From Hypoxylon rubiginosum (lineage: Eukaryota; Ascomycota; Sordariomycetes; Xylariales; Hypoxylaceae), in NCBI GenBank assembly GCA_902806565.1, contig CADCXA010000051.1:592879-656878 (forward strand): a stretch of 64,000 bases of DNA, given 5' to 3'. Both the position numbers and the translations under genes were made by a program. The notes beneath the pieces were generated by a model, which searched no databases, was not told where the DNA came from, and was given only the letters and a program-made list of their open reading frames with translations. Below are positions 13,101-24,400 of the stretch, one piece after another (within the stretch, counting starts at the first letter, position 1; each line of letters starts with the position of its first letter).

Positions 13101-16100
13101 TCGTCTTCTTCTATTATTGCTGCCCTGGAGAGTATCAGGTTGAACACCCTGATACCACTGCCACAGGATAGACGAAGATTTCGGAGAGCAAGTTCGATCC
13201 CAGTGAACCCATTGTTTTTCAGTACGGCATTATCCCAATTGGACTTTACCCATCCGCCACTTTTATGCTGCTGACCCTCACGATATCTAGGAACCAAACC
13301 TGTAACAAACGAATCGACAAGACTCTCCCTCATGGGCTCGGCGGTCGTCATCTCCTCGGCATGAAGCAAATACCCCCCCGGCCTCAATGAAGCGTGGGCT
13401 TTTTGAAGCATTGCTCTTCTAATCTCTTTGTCCTCACCTCGGTCGCCAAAGCAGCCATTAACAAGAACCAAATCATACGAACTTGTTACCTCCCCCCCTT
13501 GCTGCTGCTGGATGCCGTCACCCACCACACGAACCTCGCAGCGGTCATCTTCGGAGAACAAGGGCAGGCACTCCTTCACCTTTTCGACCACCGACTCGTC
13601 GACATCTGCGCATGTGAACTCGTCGAAAGCATGGCACCCCGCGCTGTTACCGTAATCCCTGGCCTCGAAGTCAACGAGGGTCGATAACACCTTTACGGCT
13701 AGGTCTACGGCGCTGTCGCCGCCGAGAGATAGCACTTTTTGGTTGGGGTTTTCGTGAGACATGAATCCGAGGAGAGAGTGCAAGGGGTTGTTCTCGTTCC
13801 TATCGGGGAGAGAATTCTCGGAGGAAGGGAGGATTTCCTGCTGGAGTTCGTCTTCACAGGCGATTAGAAGATACGGATCGATGGCGCCAGATAGGATGCT
13901 CTTGATATGGCGAGCGAGGAGCAGCGCGACCTTTAATAAGGAGGAGGCGGGGCGGTGAGAGATCAAGATTCGTTCGAGTCGCTGGAGAGAGGCTTCTAGG
14001 TGCTCCTCATCGATAGTGGTGGTATCGCGCACCTCCGGCCGAAATGGATTGGACGCCTCTTGTCTCTGCTGCATCCATAAGACAAAATCTCGCAGATGGC
14101 CTGGTGGAACCGTCTTGTCAAGTTCTTGGTTGGTGAGCCATTCTAAAGTCGATCGCATAACCAAGTCGAGGGTCTTATCGAGTTGCAGATGATAGTCCTC
14201 GATAGCTGCTACTGTGGTTTCGCCATTTTCATCGCCATTATAATCATAACTATGATCGGCTTGGATGACTTGGCGCAGCTCTTTTGCACTCAGCAGGCTG
14301 AGCTGTGGCTTCCAGCTGATTCCGTACAGCGCAATTGGGTCCGTCTTTGACCCGCTCTCCTTCGTAGTACGTGATATGGGTTTGAAAATCAGCTTCTTAC
14401 AATGGAATAGGACCGAGTCTTCGTCGCTTCCCGTGACGGTGATAGTGCCGTCTACTTCCATACCTTGGGGTTTGCGTTGGGATCCGGTCAGATACCACAG
14501 CCGAGGAGGGGTTGTTCGGGCTTCCTGACACCATCCAGTGGCAGAGATCCAGCACTCGGAAATCTTGAAGGGGACATACGTAGCCGTCGCTTTAGACCGA
14601 GAGGAGGGTGTCTGGACAGCGATGAGCTGGAGTACCGCATCTACCACGGCTGGATGCATCACCATGGTGGTTGTATTATGTTCTTCTGATAACGCGATTT
14701 GGCCGATGGCGGTGCCGTCGGCATACCAACTAACGCTGTCGACAAGTTGAAAGCGTTTTCCGTACTGAAGCCCCTGATTACTGCAGGCTTCGTAGAAACC
14801 TGTCATGTCAGCCGAAGCGGTTATAACTGCACGTGATGACGTTTTAAACATCTTGTAAGCATCTCGTGCATCAGCCTGCTTATCTAGAGCACCCTGGAGA
14901 CTAATTAGGTCGCCTGTTACTTCTCGGAGCTGGATATTTATCTTGGCATGGAAACACTGGGAAACATCGTCACCGGCGCGAACGAATATTTTTACCTCGG
15001 ACCAGACTGACTCTTTCTCGTACGGCTTCTGGATGCGATGTAGATGCAGCTCAGTCTCGACATGCTCCCCAGATGAAAACTCGGGGATGACAACAGGTTC
15101 GAGAAAGCTGGCCTCTTTAATATGAAAACCCGCTGTTGCTTCTTTTTGCTTGGCATAGATAAACCCAACTGCTTCGAGTGCCATAACTAGCATGGCAGCC
15201 CCGGGAAGAAGCATGTTACCACACACCTAATAAGAAAGCATAGTCAGCAAGTCGTTTGGCTTCTATGACATACTATAAAATTCTTACCACGTGGTCGATT
15301 AGCCAGGGAAAGGAATCGGCTGTCCATATTTGTCGCCATCTAGGCTCCAACGGATTCCAATCTATCACTGGCAGTCCCAGAAGATTTCCTGCCGCCGTCC
15401 CCTCGATGCTGCGAAGACGATAGGCGCGACTTAGTCGTGATTCGGCCCAGTACCTTCTGGAATGGTCAAAGGGGTAGCGGGGGCAGTCGATAAGGAATGA
15501 CCGACGATTAACATCTTGCTCTATTTGATTAACGGCTGTGATGGATATGCGGTGGCCATGACAGAATAGACGACCCAAAGTCTCCAGAGCCGCACGTAAT
15601 GCAGGCTTTGACCGGCTCAAGATGCTATGATAGCGCATGTCTCTACTCTGACCCAAGCTGTCTTGTATTGACCGTCGTAAGGTGGAATGTGGTCCAATCT
15701 CTACGACGTCTTTAATAGACAGCATCTTACCTAGGCTATGAATTGCTTCAGAGAACTGCACAGGCGATATCATATTTCCCACCCAGTATTGAGGGGTCCT
15801 AAGGGTGGCGGGGCTCACCACCTCGCCCGTCACCGAGGACAACATAGGAATTGAAGAGTCTTGCTCTCGACTCCCAGTATGGTCTAACGAGCCAATAGAA
15901 ACCAGGTATTCGAACGCGACTGATCGCATTGCAGCTGAATGGTACGCGATTCCCGTCCGAAGCTTCTGCGCGAATATGCCCGTTCTGTCGAGCGTTGCCT
16001 TGATCTTATCGATGTTCTCTTCACTCCCAGAGAGAGTTAGGTTTGAGGGACTGTTAAAGCAAGCAATCTGCACAGATTCTTGTATTCCTTCATCTCGTAG

Positions 16101-18930
16101 GAATTCCCCAACACAATCTTTTGTCAGATTCACCGACAACATGGCCCCAGGCGATGACTGTGTTCTGGCGCGAAGCTTGGTGGCTACTTGCCCGCGAAAG
16201 TACGCAATCTTACAGGTGGAACTTAACGATAAAGCTCTGATGGCATAGCTGAATGATTTTGTCCCATCGTGTCAGAGGCTTTTACCAGGTGGACGGGCGG
16301 AACAGATTTCCAGAAGCCTACTTACGCAGCAGCGATCTCGCCGGATGAGTGTCCGATTACGGCACTTGGATGCAGGCCAAAACTTCGTAGTAACTCGACT
16401 AGGGCAATCTGAAGAGCCGTACAAAGTGGCTGACTATATTCGGGTTGATCTATGGTTTCGGAGTTCTGTAGCTGATCTGTAACTATTAGAAACTTTCGAG
16501 GAGAGGTTGCCTAGACACGGACTAGATCTGAAAAAATTACTTACCCACAATCGACCACTTGCAGCCCAACACTGCATATTCGAAGTCGATATCTTGCAGG
16601 ACCTTTTTAAAAATGGGGTACTGCATAAGTTCTAAGCCCATCTTCGCATACTGTGCTCCTTGGCCCGTGAATACAAAAGCAGGCGCCGCTCCAGCAGACG
16701 AGTAAGTTGGCTCAGCTGTTGAGAAGCAGGCGTCCACGCCCGTGAAGTGGGCATCCACAACTGAGAAAGTTCGACAGGGCATCTGGCTTCGTCGAGCAGC
16801 CAAGGTTAAGGCCAAGTCGTTCAGTTCGGTAGGCTTCCCCCCCGAAGCACGTGATTGATGGTAATCATTATAGCCTTGAACCACACGTTGGAGGGACTTC
16901 TCGTCGGGGGCAGACCACACCAAAAGGTGGAGGGTCTCCTTTGGTAACCCCCAGTTGGCTTTTTCAAGCGAGACTCCATTTGCTACCGCGTTATCCTTTA
17001 CGGTATTAACTCGTAAAATACCCTCGCCGCCGGTATTGATGCCATCAAGGCTAACTGTGTATTGTGCGCGTGGAAATCTGGAAGAATTAACAAGTGCGCG
17101 AAGGTCTCGGGTCTGGATGTAGTGATATGAGTCGTCCAAAATGACATGCGCATTAGCTCCACCAAAGCCGAACGAGTTGACTGAAACTCTGCGAAGGCCA
17201 TTTGTTGGCCAGGGGAGGGACTGAGTAGGGACCTAACAGCCCAGTAAGAAAGGGGTTAAATCAGCAATTAACGAAGAGAATGGCCTACATACCGCCGTGT
17301 GATGCAGCGTTAAATCAATATCAGGATTTATCTTCTCGAATAGAGCATTTGGAGGAATAATACCTCTCTCCAAAACCATCAACGACTTCAAAATACCAGC
17401 AACTAAAATCGTGTATCAGCGTTGCCAGAGCCGGAAGCATTTATACTCTCTTTATTGCTTAGAGAGACGATGTTACATACGGCCACTGCAACCTTCAAGA
17501 TGACCTATGTTGGCTTTTATTGAGCCACTTGTGATTCGGTTAGTTAATTATTTTGACGTCTTTTCGAAGGACACGAACACGTAAAGAGGGTCCCTGGAGC
17601 GGCGGGAAGATCCAAACACCCTGCCGATAGCCTCCACTGGTAATGACTGCTGTTAGACTCCATGTCGAACCAAATAAGGTCTTAGGATTAGCATAAATAC
17701 GAACTCTCGATTGGGTCTCCGATACGAGTCCCCGTTCCTAGTCATTAGGTGAGCACGATGGAGATGGAAAATTCTAAGCGGACGCACAAAAGTAGTAACG
17801 GAACACGTACCATGCGCCTCGAAATATCGGGTGGCGCTGAAACCAATTCCAGCCTTTTCATAAGCCTTTCTAATAAGCTCCGCTTGCGCGTCTGGGTTCG
17901 GACGTGTAAGGCCAGAAGTCCTCCCGTCTGAATTAGTACATGTCGATCGGATGACTGCCCGAATGATATCACCATCCTGCAGGGCCTGAGATACGGATTT
18001 GAGTACCAATACAATGACGCCTTCTCCTCTGGCATACCCGTTAGCCCGGTGGTCGAAGCTGTAACATTTTCCGTCGGCAGAGAGCAAGCCCCGGTTGTCC
18101 AGCAAGACAGATCGCTCGGGGCTTAGAATGAGGCTTGTGCCAATTACCAAAGACTATAGAAAGGCTATCAGCCCTACGGCGTTGTTTTTCAGACATAAAT
18201 TTCCTGGGGGTCTCACCGTAGAGGCCGTACCGCAACGAATGGATTGGCATGCCAGATCAACTGCCACGAGACTACTTGAGCAAGCGGTGTCCACATGCAC
18301 GCTGGGCCCTCGGAAGTCGAAATACCAACTTACCCTGTTGGCGAGAACAGAGGGAGCCGTGCCGGTTACGGACGTGCGTGGGAAAGTATCCGGGTCCCTC
18401 GCAGCAACTCGAGCATAGTCATCAGAGAAAGAGGAACTGAACACCGAGGTTTGGGACCCCTTTAACTTCTCAATCTGTATGCCGGCTGCGAATCATTAGT
18501 GTACAGACGGAGGCGGTTTAAATTGCAGAGAAAAGGCGATTTATACCATTTTCCAGCGCATGGTATGACGTTTCCAGCGCCCATCTTTGCTGCGGGTCCA
18601 TGGCGGCCGCCTCGTTCTCGGATATAGCGAAGAAAGAAGCATCGAAAACGGCAGGATCACCGCGAAGAAAGTAACCGCCACGGCTATGAACCTGATAATA
18701 AGACGTGAGAACGTGGCATATCGGATAGAGGTTAGTTATTCAGAGCTAACCCTGTTCAATTTCGCACCGCTTGGATCATAGAAAGAGTCAATCGCAGCAC
18801 GCGAGTCGGGCCAAGTGGTCATGAGGTTGATACGATCCTGAAGTATAGACCACAAAGCATCCTCATCCTCGACGCCTTGGGGGAGCCGGAAAGCCAGGCC
18901 CACAACGGCAACATCGTCGTCTAATGGCAT
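10156..18930 (-). CDS. highly reducing polyketide synthase (KS-AT-DH-cMT*-ER-KR-ACP)
   Basis: Iterative type I PKS making a reduced chain, plausibly the starter for the non-reducing system. Thirteen exons (18930-18751, 18691-18547, 18485-18217, 18153-17811, 17737-17705, 17636-17579, 17527-17481, 17402-17293, 17232-16545, 16476-16326, 16248-15288, 15226-11432, 11352-10156) sum to 2658 aa. KS: DTACSSS (Cys177), [23 protein letters not shown] (Ser668). [12 protein letters not shown] (His994) and DAVLQ (Asp1191). cMT (about 1350-1690): SAM motif degraded to LSLGGDS. ER: about 1950-2270, with [14 protein letters not shown]: about 2280-2460, SSLSG and Tyr2423, with Cys2427 where many KRs have Asn. 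ACP: GVDSL (Ser2609). There is no release domain, so the chain must be passed on or released in trans. Twelve introns, eight of them within the first 1.7 kb. Confidence 0.95.
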
Positions 18931-19458
18931 GGTTTATTTTTATTTCATCGACGCAAGCAAGAAGAGATTGGCAGACATGGAATAATGAAACCTGAACTCT
19001 ACGAGCGTGAAATAGTCTAAACAAGCAGAGCGGGCGTTGTCGACACCCGAAGTCTGGACCCACTGCGGCATCTTTCCGATTCAGACTGTTGGAAACATTG
19101 CCCGCCTAAAGGTAGATTGATGAAAAAGAAAAATGAATAATGGAAGCTAAGCGAGTAGCTCGTACGGAGGAGAGGTTTGTGTATTGAAAAATACATGTAC
19201 GGGACATGATTTGAGGAGGAGGGCATACTCATAGTCATTTTACTGCCGCTCTTGTTTGAGTTGAGGGTTGATGTTGTAGAGGGGAAGAATTAGCTATCCC
19301 CGCTATCCCCGCTACAATACACTGAAGCGCTGTAATGCCTCCGCTATAGATTACGTAACACACCCAACACCCTCTACCCTCTACTAAAACCATAAAACCA
19401 AAGATATAGGTACAGTAATCGTAATCAGGTATTTTTCTTCCACCTATTCTCTCTACAT
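18931..19458 (-). promoter_or_regulatory. promoter region of the reducing PKS
   Basis: It lies between the PKS start at 18930 and the 3' end of the AflR-like gene at 19459, both on the minus strand. No gene was recognised. Its upstream half holds the block at 19261-19372, which is shared with the non-reducing PKS promoter. Confidence 0.6.
19261..19372 (-). promoter_or_regulatory. promoter block shared with the non-reducing PKS (copy 1)
   Basis: Read on the plus strand, the block contains TTGAGGG, GATGTTG, tandem ATCCCCGCT-ATCCCCGCT, then AGATTACGTAACACACCC at 19348-19365. The same elements occur in the same order and orientation upstream of the non-reducing PKS at 32897-33006. Distance from the tail element to the start codon is about 420 nt. 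It is a candidate binding region for the cluster regulator; TACGTA at its centre is palindromic. Confidence 0.55.
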
Positions 19459-20721
19459 CTATCCACGGCAGAACCGGTCTATCTCGGCCGTGAGATCCGC
19501 AACGGATCTAGATAAATGTCGATGAAGCGCGGACCGGATCCCAAAGCCGGTCGTAGCGATAGCAGAATTCCCTTGTGCGGCAATCACCTCTTCTTCTCTC
19601 TCCTCCAATTTGACCAAAAACTTGGAGAACCCTTTCAACTCGTGAACAACAAGCTGGGCGTTCAGCCGCTGGGATGTAGCCGTGTCGACGTTGAAACCAG
19701 CAAACAGCTGCATGGGCGCGAAAATTGAGCTACTCTCTTCTCCAGCAACAGCAGCGTCATTCTCGTGGCGGTCATGGTGTGACGGCTGCCGCACCCCCTC
19801 GAACACGGCCCAGTAGATACCTAGAATGTCCGACCCTATGGTGAAGAGCAGACACTCCAAGCCTCCGTCCGTGACGCAGGTAGTGCATTGACGAGAGAGA
19901 ATTTGGTTAAGGGTTTGGACGGCAGAGCGAGCGGCCTTGAGGGCTTGGCCTGTCGGAAGATGAGCTATAGCAGAACTTCTGCTGGGCTCGTGGACGGTGC
20001 GGTTGGCGTCGGCTTGGTATCGGCATGGCTGCTTTGAGGGGATGAGGCGGAGGGTGTCAAGTATTGAGAGAGCCATGTCTAGGCAGCCTTGTGCGATGGT
20101 TGTGGTCGTAGATTTGTTATTAGGAGGGGGAGGGGGAGGGGGAGGGGGAGGGGTTACGGCGACCAGAGTAGAGGATGAACCGGAGGACAAGTCCGAGTCC
20201 ACGGACACGGACACGGACACGGGCTCCCACGACGTGGACTCGGCACTGCTCCAGGGGTGCGTCGGCGTCGGCGTCGTACTGGTGGAAGATGCGACACGGG
20301 GATGACGTCTGGGAGCATTGCACGTCTGCGAGAGGATCATTTCGTGGCCGTTGGGCGTTGGTAGGTGATGATCAAGATGCCAAGGTGAAGTGGCCAGGTC
20401 CACATCGCAGAGCGCATCGTCAAATGGGGCATCTTCCAGCAGAGTTGACAGGTCGTTTGCTGGTAACTCCGTCTCTGTACGTTCTAATTCGCCACCGCCT
20501 TTGCTATTAGCTGGCCTCCCTTTCCATCGGTAAGGACTGTAGACGCAGGCCGGTCCAGCAAGCCTGCATCTCTCGCAGGTTGGTCGCTGCTTGTCACATC
20601 GAATCTTTAATGTGGTACAACGGTCGCAACTTGATCTTAGCTTTCCCGCCGTGGGCGACGGTCGCCCTCTCCTAGAAGTTCTTCCAACGCCGCCATTGGT
20701 CTCCTGAGCGTAGCTTGCCAT
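19459..20721 (-). CDS. AflR-like Zn2Cys6 cluster regulator
   Basis: An intronless frame of 420 aa. The zinc cluster is Cys32-x2-Cys35-x6-Cys42-x6-Cys49-x2-Cys52-x6-Cys59, preceded by a basic, Gly/Arg-rich leader and followed by YSPYRWKGRP. This layout, with a C-terminal half containing CLDMALSIL and a second small Cys pair (CTTC), matches the AflR family that controls aflatoxin and other polyketide clusters. A Pro10 run and a Val-Ser repeat (VSVSVSV) in the linker are encoded by microsatellite-like DNA at 20126-20153 and 20199-20221, so linker length may vary between strains. It sits between the two PKS groups and is divergent from the SAT-MAT gene, so it probably controls the whole set. Its target sites are not proven. 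Confidence 0.9.
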   Translation of the reverse strand: MASYAQETNGGVGRTSRRGRPSPTAGKLRSSCDRCTTLKIRCDKQRPTCERCRLAGPACVYSPYRWKGRPANSKGGGELERTETELPANDLSTLLEDAPFDDALCDVDLATSPWHLDHHLPTPNGHEMILSQTCNAPRRHPRVASSTSTTPTPTHPWSSAESTSWEPVSVSVSVDSDLSSGSSSTLVAVTPPPPPPPPPPNNKSTTTTIAQGCLDMALSILDTLRLIPSKQPCRYQADANRTVHEPSRSSAIAHLPTGQALKAARSAVQTLNQILSRQCTTCVTDGGLECLLFTIGSDILGIYWAVFEGVRQPSHHDRHENDAAVAGEESSSIFAPMQLFAGFNVDTATSQRLNAQLVVHELKGFSKFLVKLEEREEEVIAAQGNSAIATTGFGIRSALHRHLSRSVADLTAEIDRFCRG

Positions 20722-20972
20722 TATTACGTATTATACGTAACATGTGAAAACATCTATATTGTACACGAGGCTCCCGGGGGAGGTTCCCTCGCGCGACTTC
20801 AACTTCATATCCTCGAAAACCCATGGTTGGCTGTTGGCTGTTGGCGTTACACTGACATGACGCATGCGATGCCGATGTCTGACACCTCTGCCACCGTCAC
20901 TTTGGCCCCCTCACGGCCCCTCCTTCATGTGCGGCGCAGCCCTGGAGGTGTGTTGTGTGGGGGTAATGTAGG

Positions 20973-20984
20973 CCGGACGTCCGG
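20973..20984. promoter_or_regulatory. CCG-N6-CGG palindrome, candidate Zn2Cys6 site
   Basis: CCGGACGTCCGG is a perfect 12-nt palindrome. Paired CCG/CGG triplets with fixed spacing are the classical target form of dimeric Zn2Cys6 factors. It lies about 250 nt upstream of the AflR-like gene and about 500 nt upstream of the SAT-MAT gene. Confidence 0.4.
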
Positions 20985-21263
20985 GCGGCAATAAAAGGAG
21001 GTAGGTGCCGAAGCCTGCTGCAGCCCAGGGCAGGGCACTGAATCTGTTACATGTTAAGTGTAACGCAGTCTTGGTGGAGGATTGAATCCTTCACGATAGT
21101 ACCACGATTGTCCCAGATGAGGTCTCCCATCCGCGTAGCATCACATCTACCACTATCAGCTACCCTTGCAGTCAGCATGCATGCAACACGATAGCCATGC
21201 AGTCCATCAACCTGGCCCCATGACACTTGAGTCCCGGTATTGGGGGATGTGAATCGGCACCGG

Positions 21264-21367
21264 TTGAGTACCTACCCCCGAATATCCCCACCCGCAGCCA
21301 GACACCCGTAGCTTGAGTACCTACCTAGACACCCTCCGCCGGGTTTCCGCAGCCAGCCAGACACCCG
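21264..21367. repeat. imperfect tandem direct repeat in the divergent promoter
   Basis: Two units of about 45 and 55 nt both begin TTGAGTACCTACC and both end with CAGCCAGACACCCG. They differ in the middle and by a duplicated CAGC in the second unit. The position about 120-220 nt upstream of the SAT-MAT start codon suits a duplicated regulatory element. Confidence 0.5.
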
Positions 21368-21488
21368 ACATTATCAGTGTGCCATTCTACTCGCGTTTAA
21401 GAGGCTATCATGATTTTACCTGATCAGTCGTACAGTAGCTATTGCCCAGCGTATTATTCCCCGGAGAGTCTGAGCGGAAATTTTCACC

Positions 21489-24400
21489 ATGACTGGGGAA
21501 ACAAGTGCATCTCTGGGCCTGGCGGTATTCGGTCCCCAGACCAATGCGCCGCAGCTAGAATATCTTGATAGGCTACGAGGTTATATTCACTCCAATGTTC
21601 ATCTCCAGAGGCTCGCGCGCGAAGCACTTTGCCTGTGCGACACGTGGGATGTGCTAGCGAAACACCGCGAGGACATTGCTACTCTACAGGGGCGTAAACA
21701 CTTGGATTCGCTAGCAGCCTGGCTTAATCATGGCCCCTCGACCCCCGTAGCCAGCGAGGTATCCGGAATACTATGCATGCCGCTCCTGGTCTTGATAGAA
21801 ATTTCCCAGTACTTCCAGTTTCTCGAAAATACGGGCTCGAGCCACTCTGACGTGTTGGCAAACCTACAGCAAGGAAAAGGGGCAGGAGTGCAGGGCTACT
21901 GTGCCGGCCTCCTCCCAGCATTTGCCGTCGCCACTGCTAAAGATGAAGAGTCGGTCATTGTCAACGCTGCCAAAGCTATGCGCCTCGGCCTTGCCATCGG
22001 GGCATACGCCGAGCTTGGTGACGATCTGACCGTCGAGGGAGATACCACCATCGTCGTACGCCTAAGGAATCCTGCGCAAGCAGAAGATATTACGAAAAAT
22101 TTCCCGGCTGTGAGTAGAATAAGACGGGAAGGAGGTCCGAAGCCGCTACCCAGAGGTCACTCCTGGTAACTGACTATAGGTTCAAGACATACATAGGGGC
22201 TATTACCGACGCCAGAACCGTCGGCATCGTGGGCCCTGTTGATACGCTCCGACGAGTAGCAAAATACATCCAGGCGGAAGGAGTGGTGTCGCAATCGATC
22301 CACCTCCGCGGAAAGAATCACAATCCCGAAAATGCCATGCTCGCCGCAGATCTATACCAGCTGTCGGAAAAGTTCGAGTTTCTCCAGCTCGGCAACTCGG
22401 ACCAACTCCTCGTTCGGGTAGATTCCAATCGGGAAGGGAAACCGCTAGGGCCGCATCGCAACCTCTCGCACGAAGCCGTGTTCAGCATGCTGACCTCTAG
22501 TGCCCATTGGGATATCATACTACGAGAGGCTGCTGAATCTCTGCGCTCATCGGTTGGGCGCTCTGACCCGACATGTCCCAATCTCATCGCTCTATTTGGC
22601 ATCGGAGATCCTGTGCCCCTTGTTCCGTTCCACCAAGCACGTATACGCGTGACGAAGCTAGAGATGTCTCGTATAGCAGGGCCGTGGCGCAGCAACAGCA
22701 ACGGCACCGGCAACGGTAAGAGACAATTTATCCTCAGCGACAATGCCTTAGACGGGGGAAGCAACGCTGCTCTCGTCTGTTGCGATGCGCCGCCTGTTAC
22801 AGCCTCTTCAGAGCCCGCTTATCGGGGAGCGGTGCCTATTCTAATATCCGGAGCCACGAAGTCGAGTCTTATCTCGTACTGTAGAGAGTTGGAGAGCTAT
22901 CTGCAGCGCAACGTGGTAAGCATTGGTCAAGCAGCATACACTCTAGCCACACGCCGAAAACATCACCGCTTCCGCTGGTCAGCTGTCGTCTCGAGTACCC
23001 ACGAACTACGGCAGTCCTTGGGTCGTGTAGGGACAAATGACGTGGCCGAGGTGCTGCCGCACCCACGAGCCGCAAAGAGGGTTGTGCTGGCTTTTGGCGG
23101 GCAGAACCAGCGTTTCGTGGGGCTAGACAAGGCAGTCTACGACTGCAACCCGCGATTTCAGTACCATCTCAGTGCTTGTGATGAAGAGTTGGCGCGGTTG
23201 GGGTTCCCTTCACTCCTACCTAGTATCTTTAGCAGGGACCCTGTCACCGACATTGTTTTGCTGCAGACAGGTACCTTTGCGGTGCAGTATGCATCTTCTC
23301 GCTGCTGGATCGACGGCGGTCTGCAGGTTGATGCTGTCATAGGCCATAGTTTTGGGGAGCTCACGGCGCTGGTCATCTCAAACACTGTTTCGTTGCAGGC
23401 CGGGCTGACCATTGTCGCATGCCGAGCGATGCTAATGGCCTCGAAATGGGGTCCGGAACGAGGTGCCATGCTGGCCGTTCACTCGACTTTGGCAGCTATC
23501 TCCGGACTCATAGCTGAGGATGTCGAGGTGGCTTGTTACAATGCAGAGCGCAGCGTGGTTTTAGTCGGGTCGTCTGAGGCCATGTCCCGTCTCGAACACG
23601 AACTAGGCCACGATCCTAAATACGCTGGCATCCGATACCAATGCCTGGACGTTAGCCATGGTTTTCACTCCAAGTTGACCGAGCCTCTGCTCGATGACCT
23701 TCGCGCCATTACCCAAAACATATCGTTTCAACAGCCTGACATTCCCTTGGAACCATGCACACTTGACCCTTGCAATCCCCAGAGCTTAGGGTCAGTCTAC
23801 CTATCAAACCACATGCGAAAGCCCGTGTACTTCGCTAATGCAGTGCGACGGATTGAACAGCGGTTTGGGCCATGTATTTGGCTAGAAGCCGGACTAGACT
23901 CCTCTATAATACCCATGGTTAGGAGGGCGGTCACTAGGACTAAGTCCAATCATATATTCCAACCGGTCTCTTCTGGTCGCAAGCAGGACCGAGGTAACGA
24001 GATGCCTTCGGTTGTTACTACGTTGTGGAAAGCAGGGTGCGCAGTTTTGTTCTGGCCATTCCTCTCCGCTGAGGAAGCTGGGTTTTCGAATATCTGGATA
24101 CCTCCTTATTCCTTTGATCGAGAGAGCACTTCGGTTGAAAAGGTTGACCAACCAGTCTCGGCTCCGTCTGTCGATATCTCATCTCCAAGGCCGACACACA
24201 ATATTTACGAATTGCTGCAAAAAAGCGAGTCATTATTATCAGCGATTGCCGAGCGCAAAGGGCTTCGTAATTACTGGAAAGAGGTGGCTCCGAAGCGAGA
24301 CGCCATTGCCTTAACCTACGTCCTCGAATGCTTTAAAGGACTCCATGTAGACTTTGGGCTTCTGAAGCCGGGGAACGCTATACCTCCTATTTATTATCTA

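Larger units (their letters stand above)
20722..21488. promoter_or_regulatory. divergent promoter of the AflR-like gene and the SAT-MAT gene
   Basis: This 767 nt region separates two divergently transcribed genes. It contains paired TTACGTA/TACGTAA sites at about 20723-20740 next to the regulator start, a triple TTGGCTG-type repeat near 20826-20845, a 12-nt palindrome at 20973-20984, and an imperfect tandem duplication at 21264-21367. No coding frame was recognised. Confidence 0.55.

Noticed and set aside
15273..18930. Frameshifts in the reducing PKS, suggested by fragmented frames
   Set aside because: Canonical introns join all fragments in phase, and the total coding length is exactly 2659 codons including the stop.
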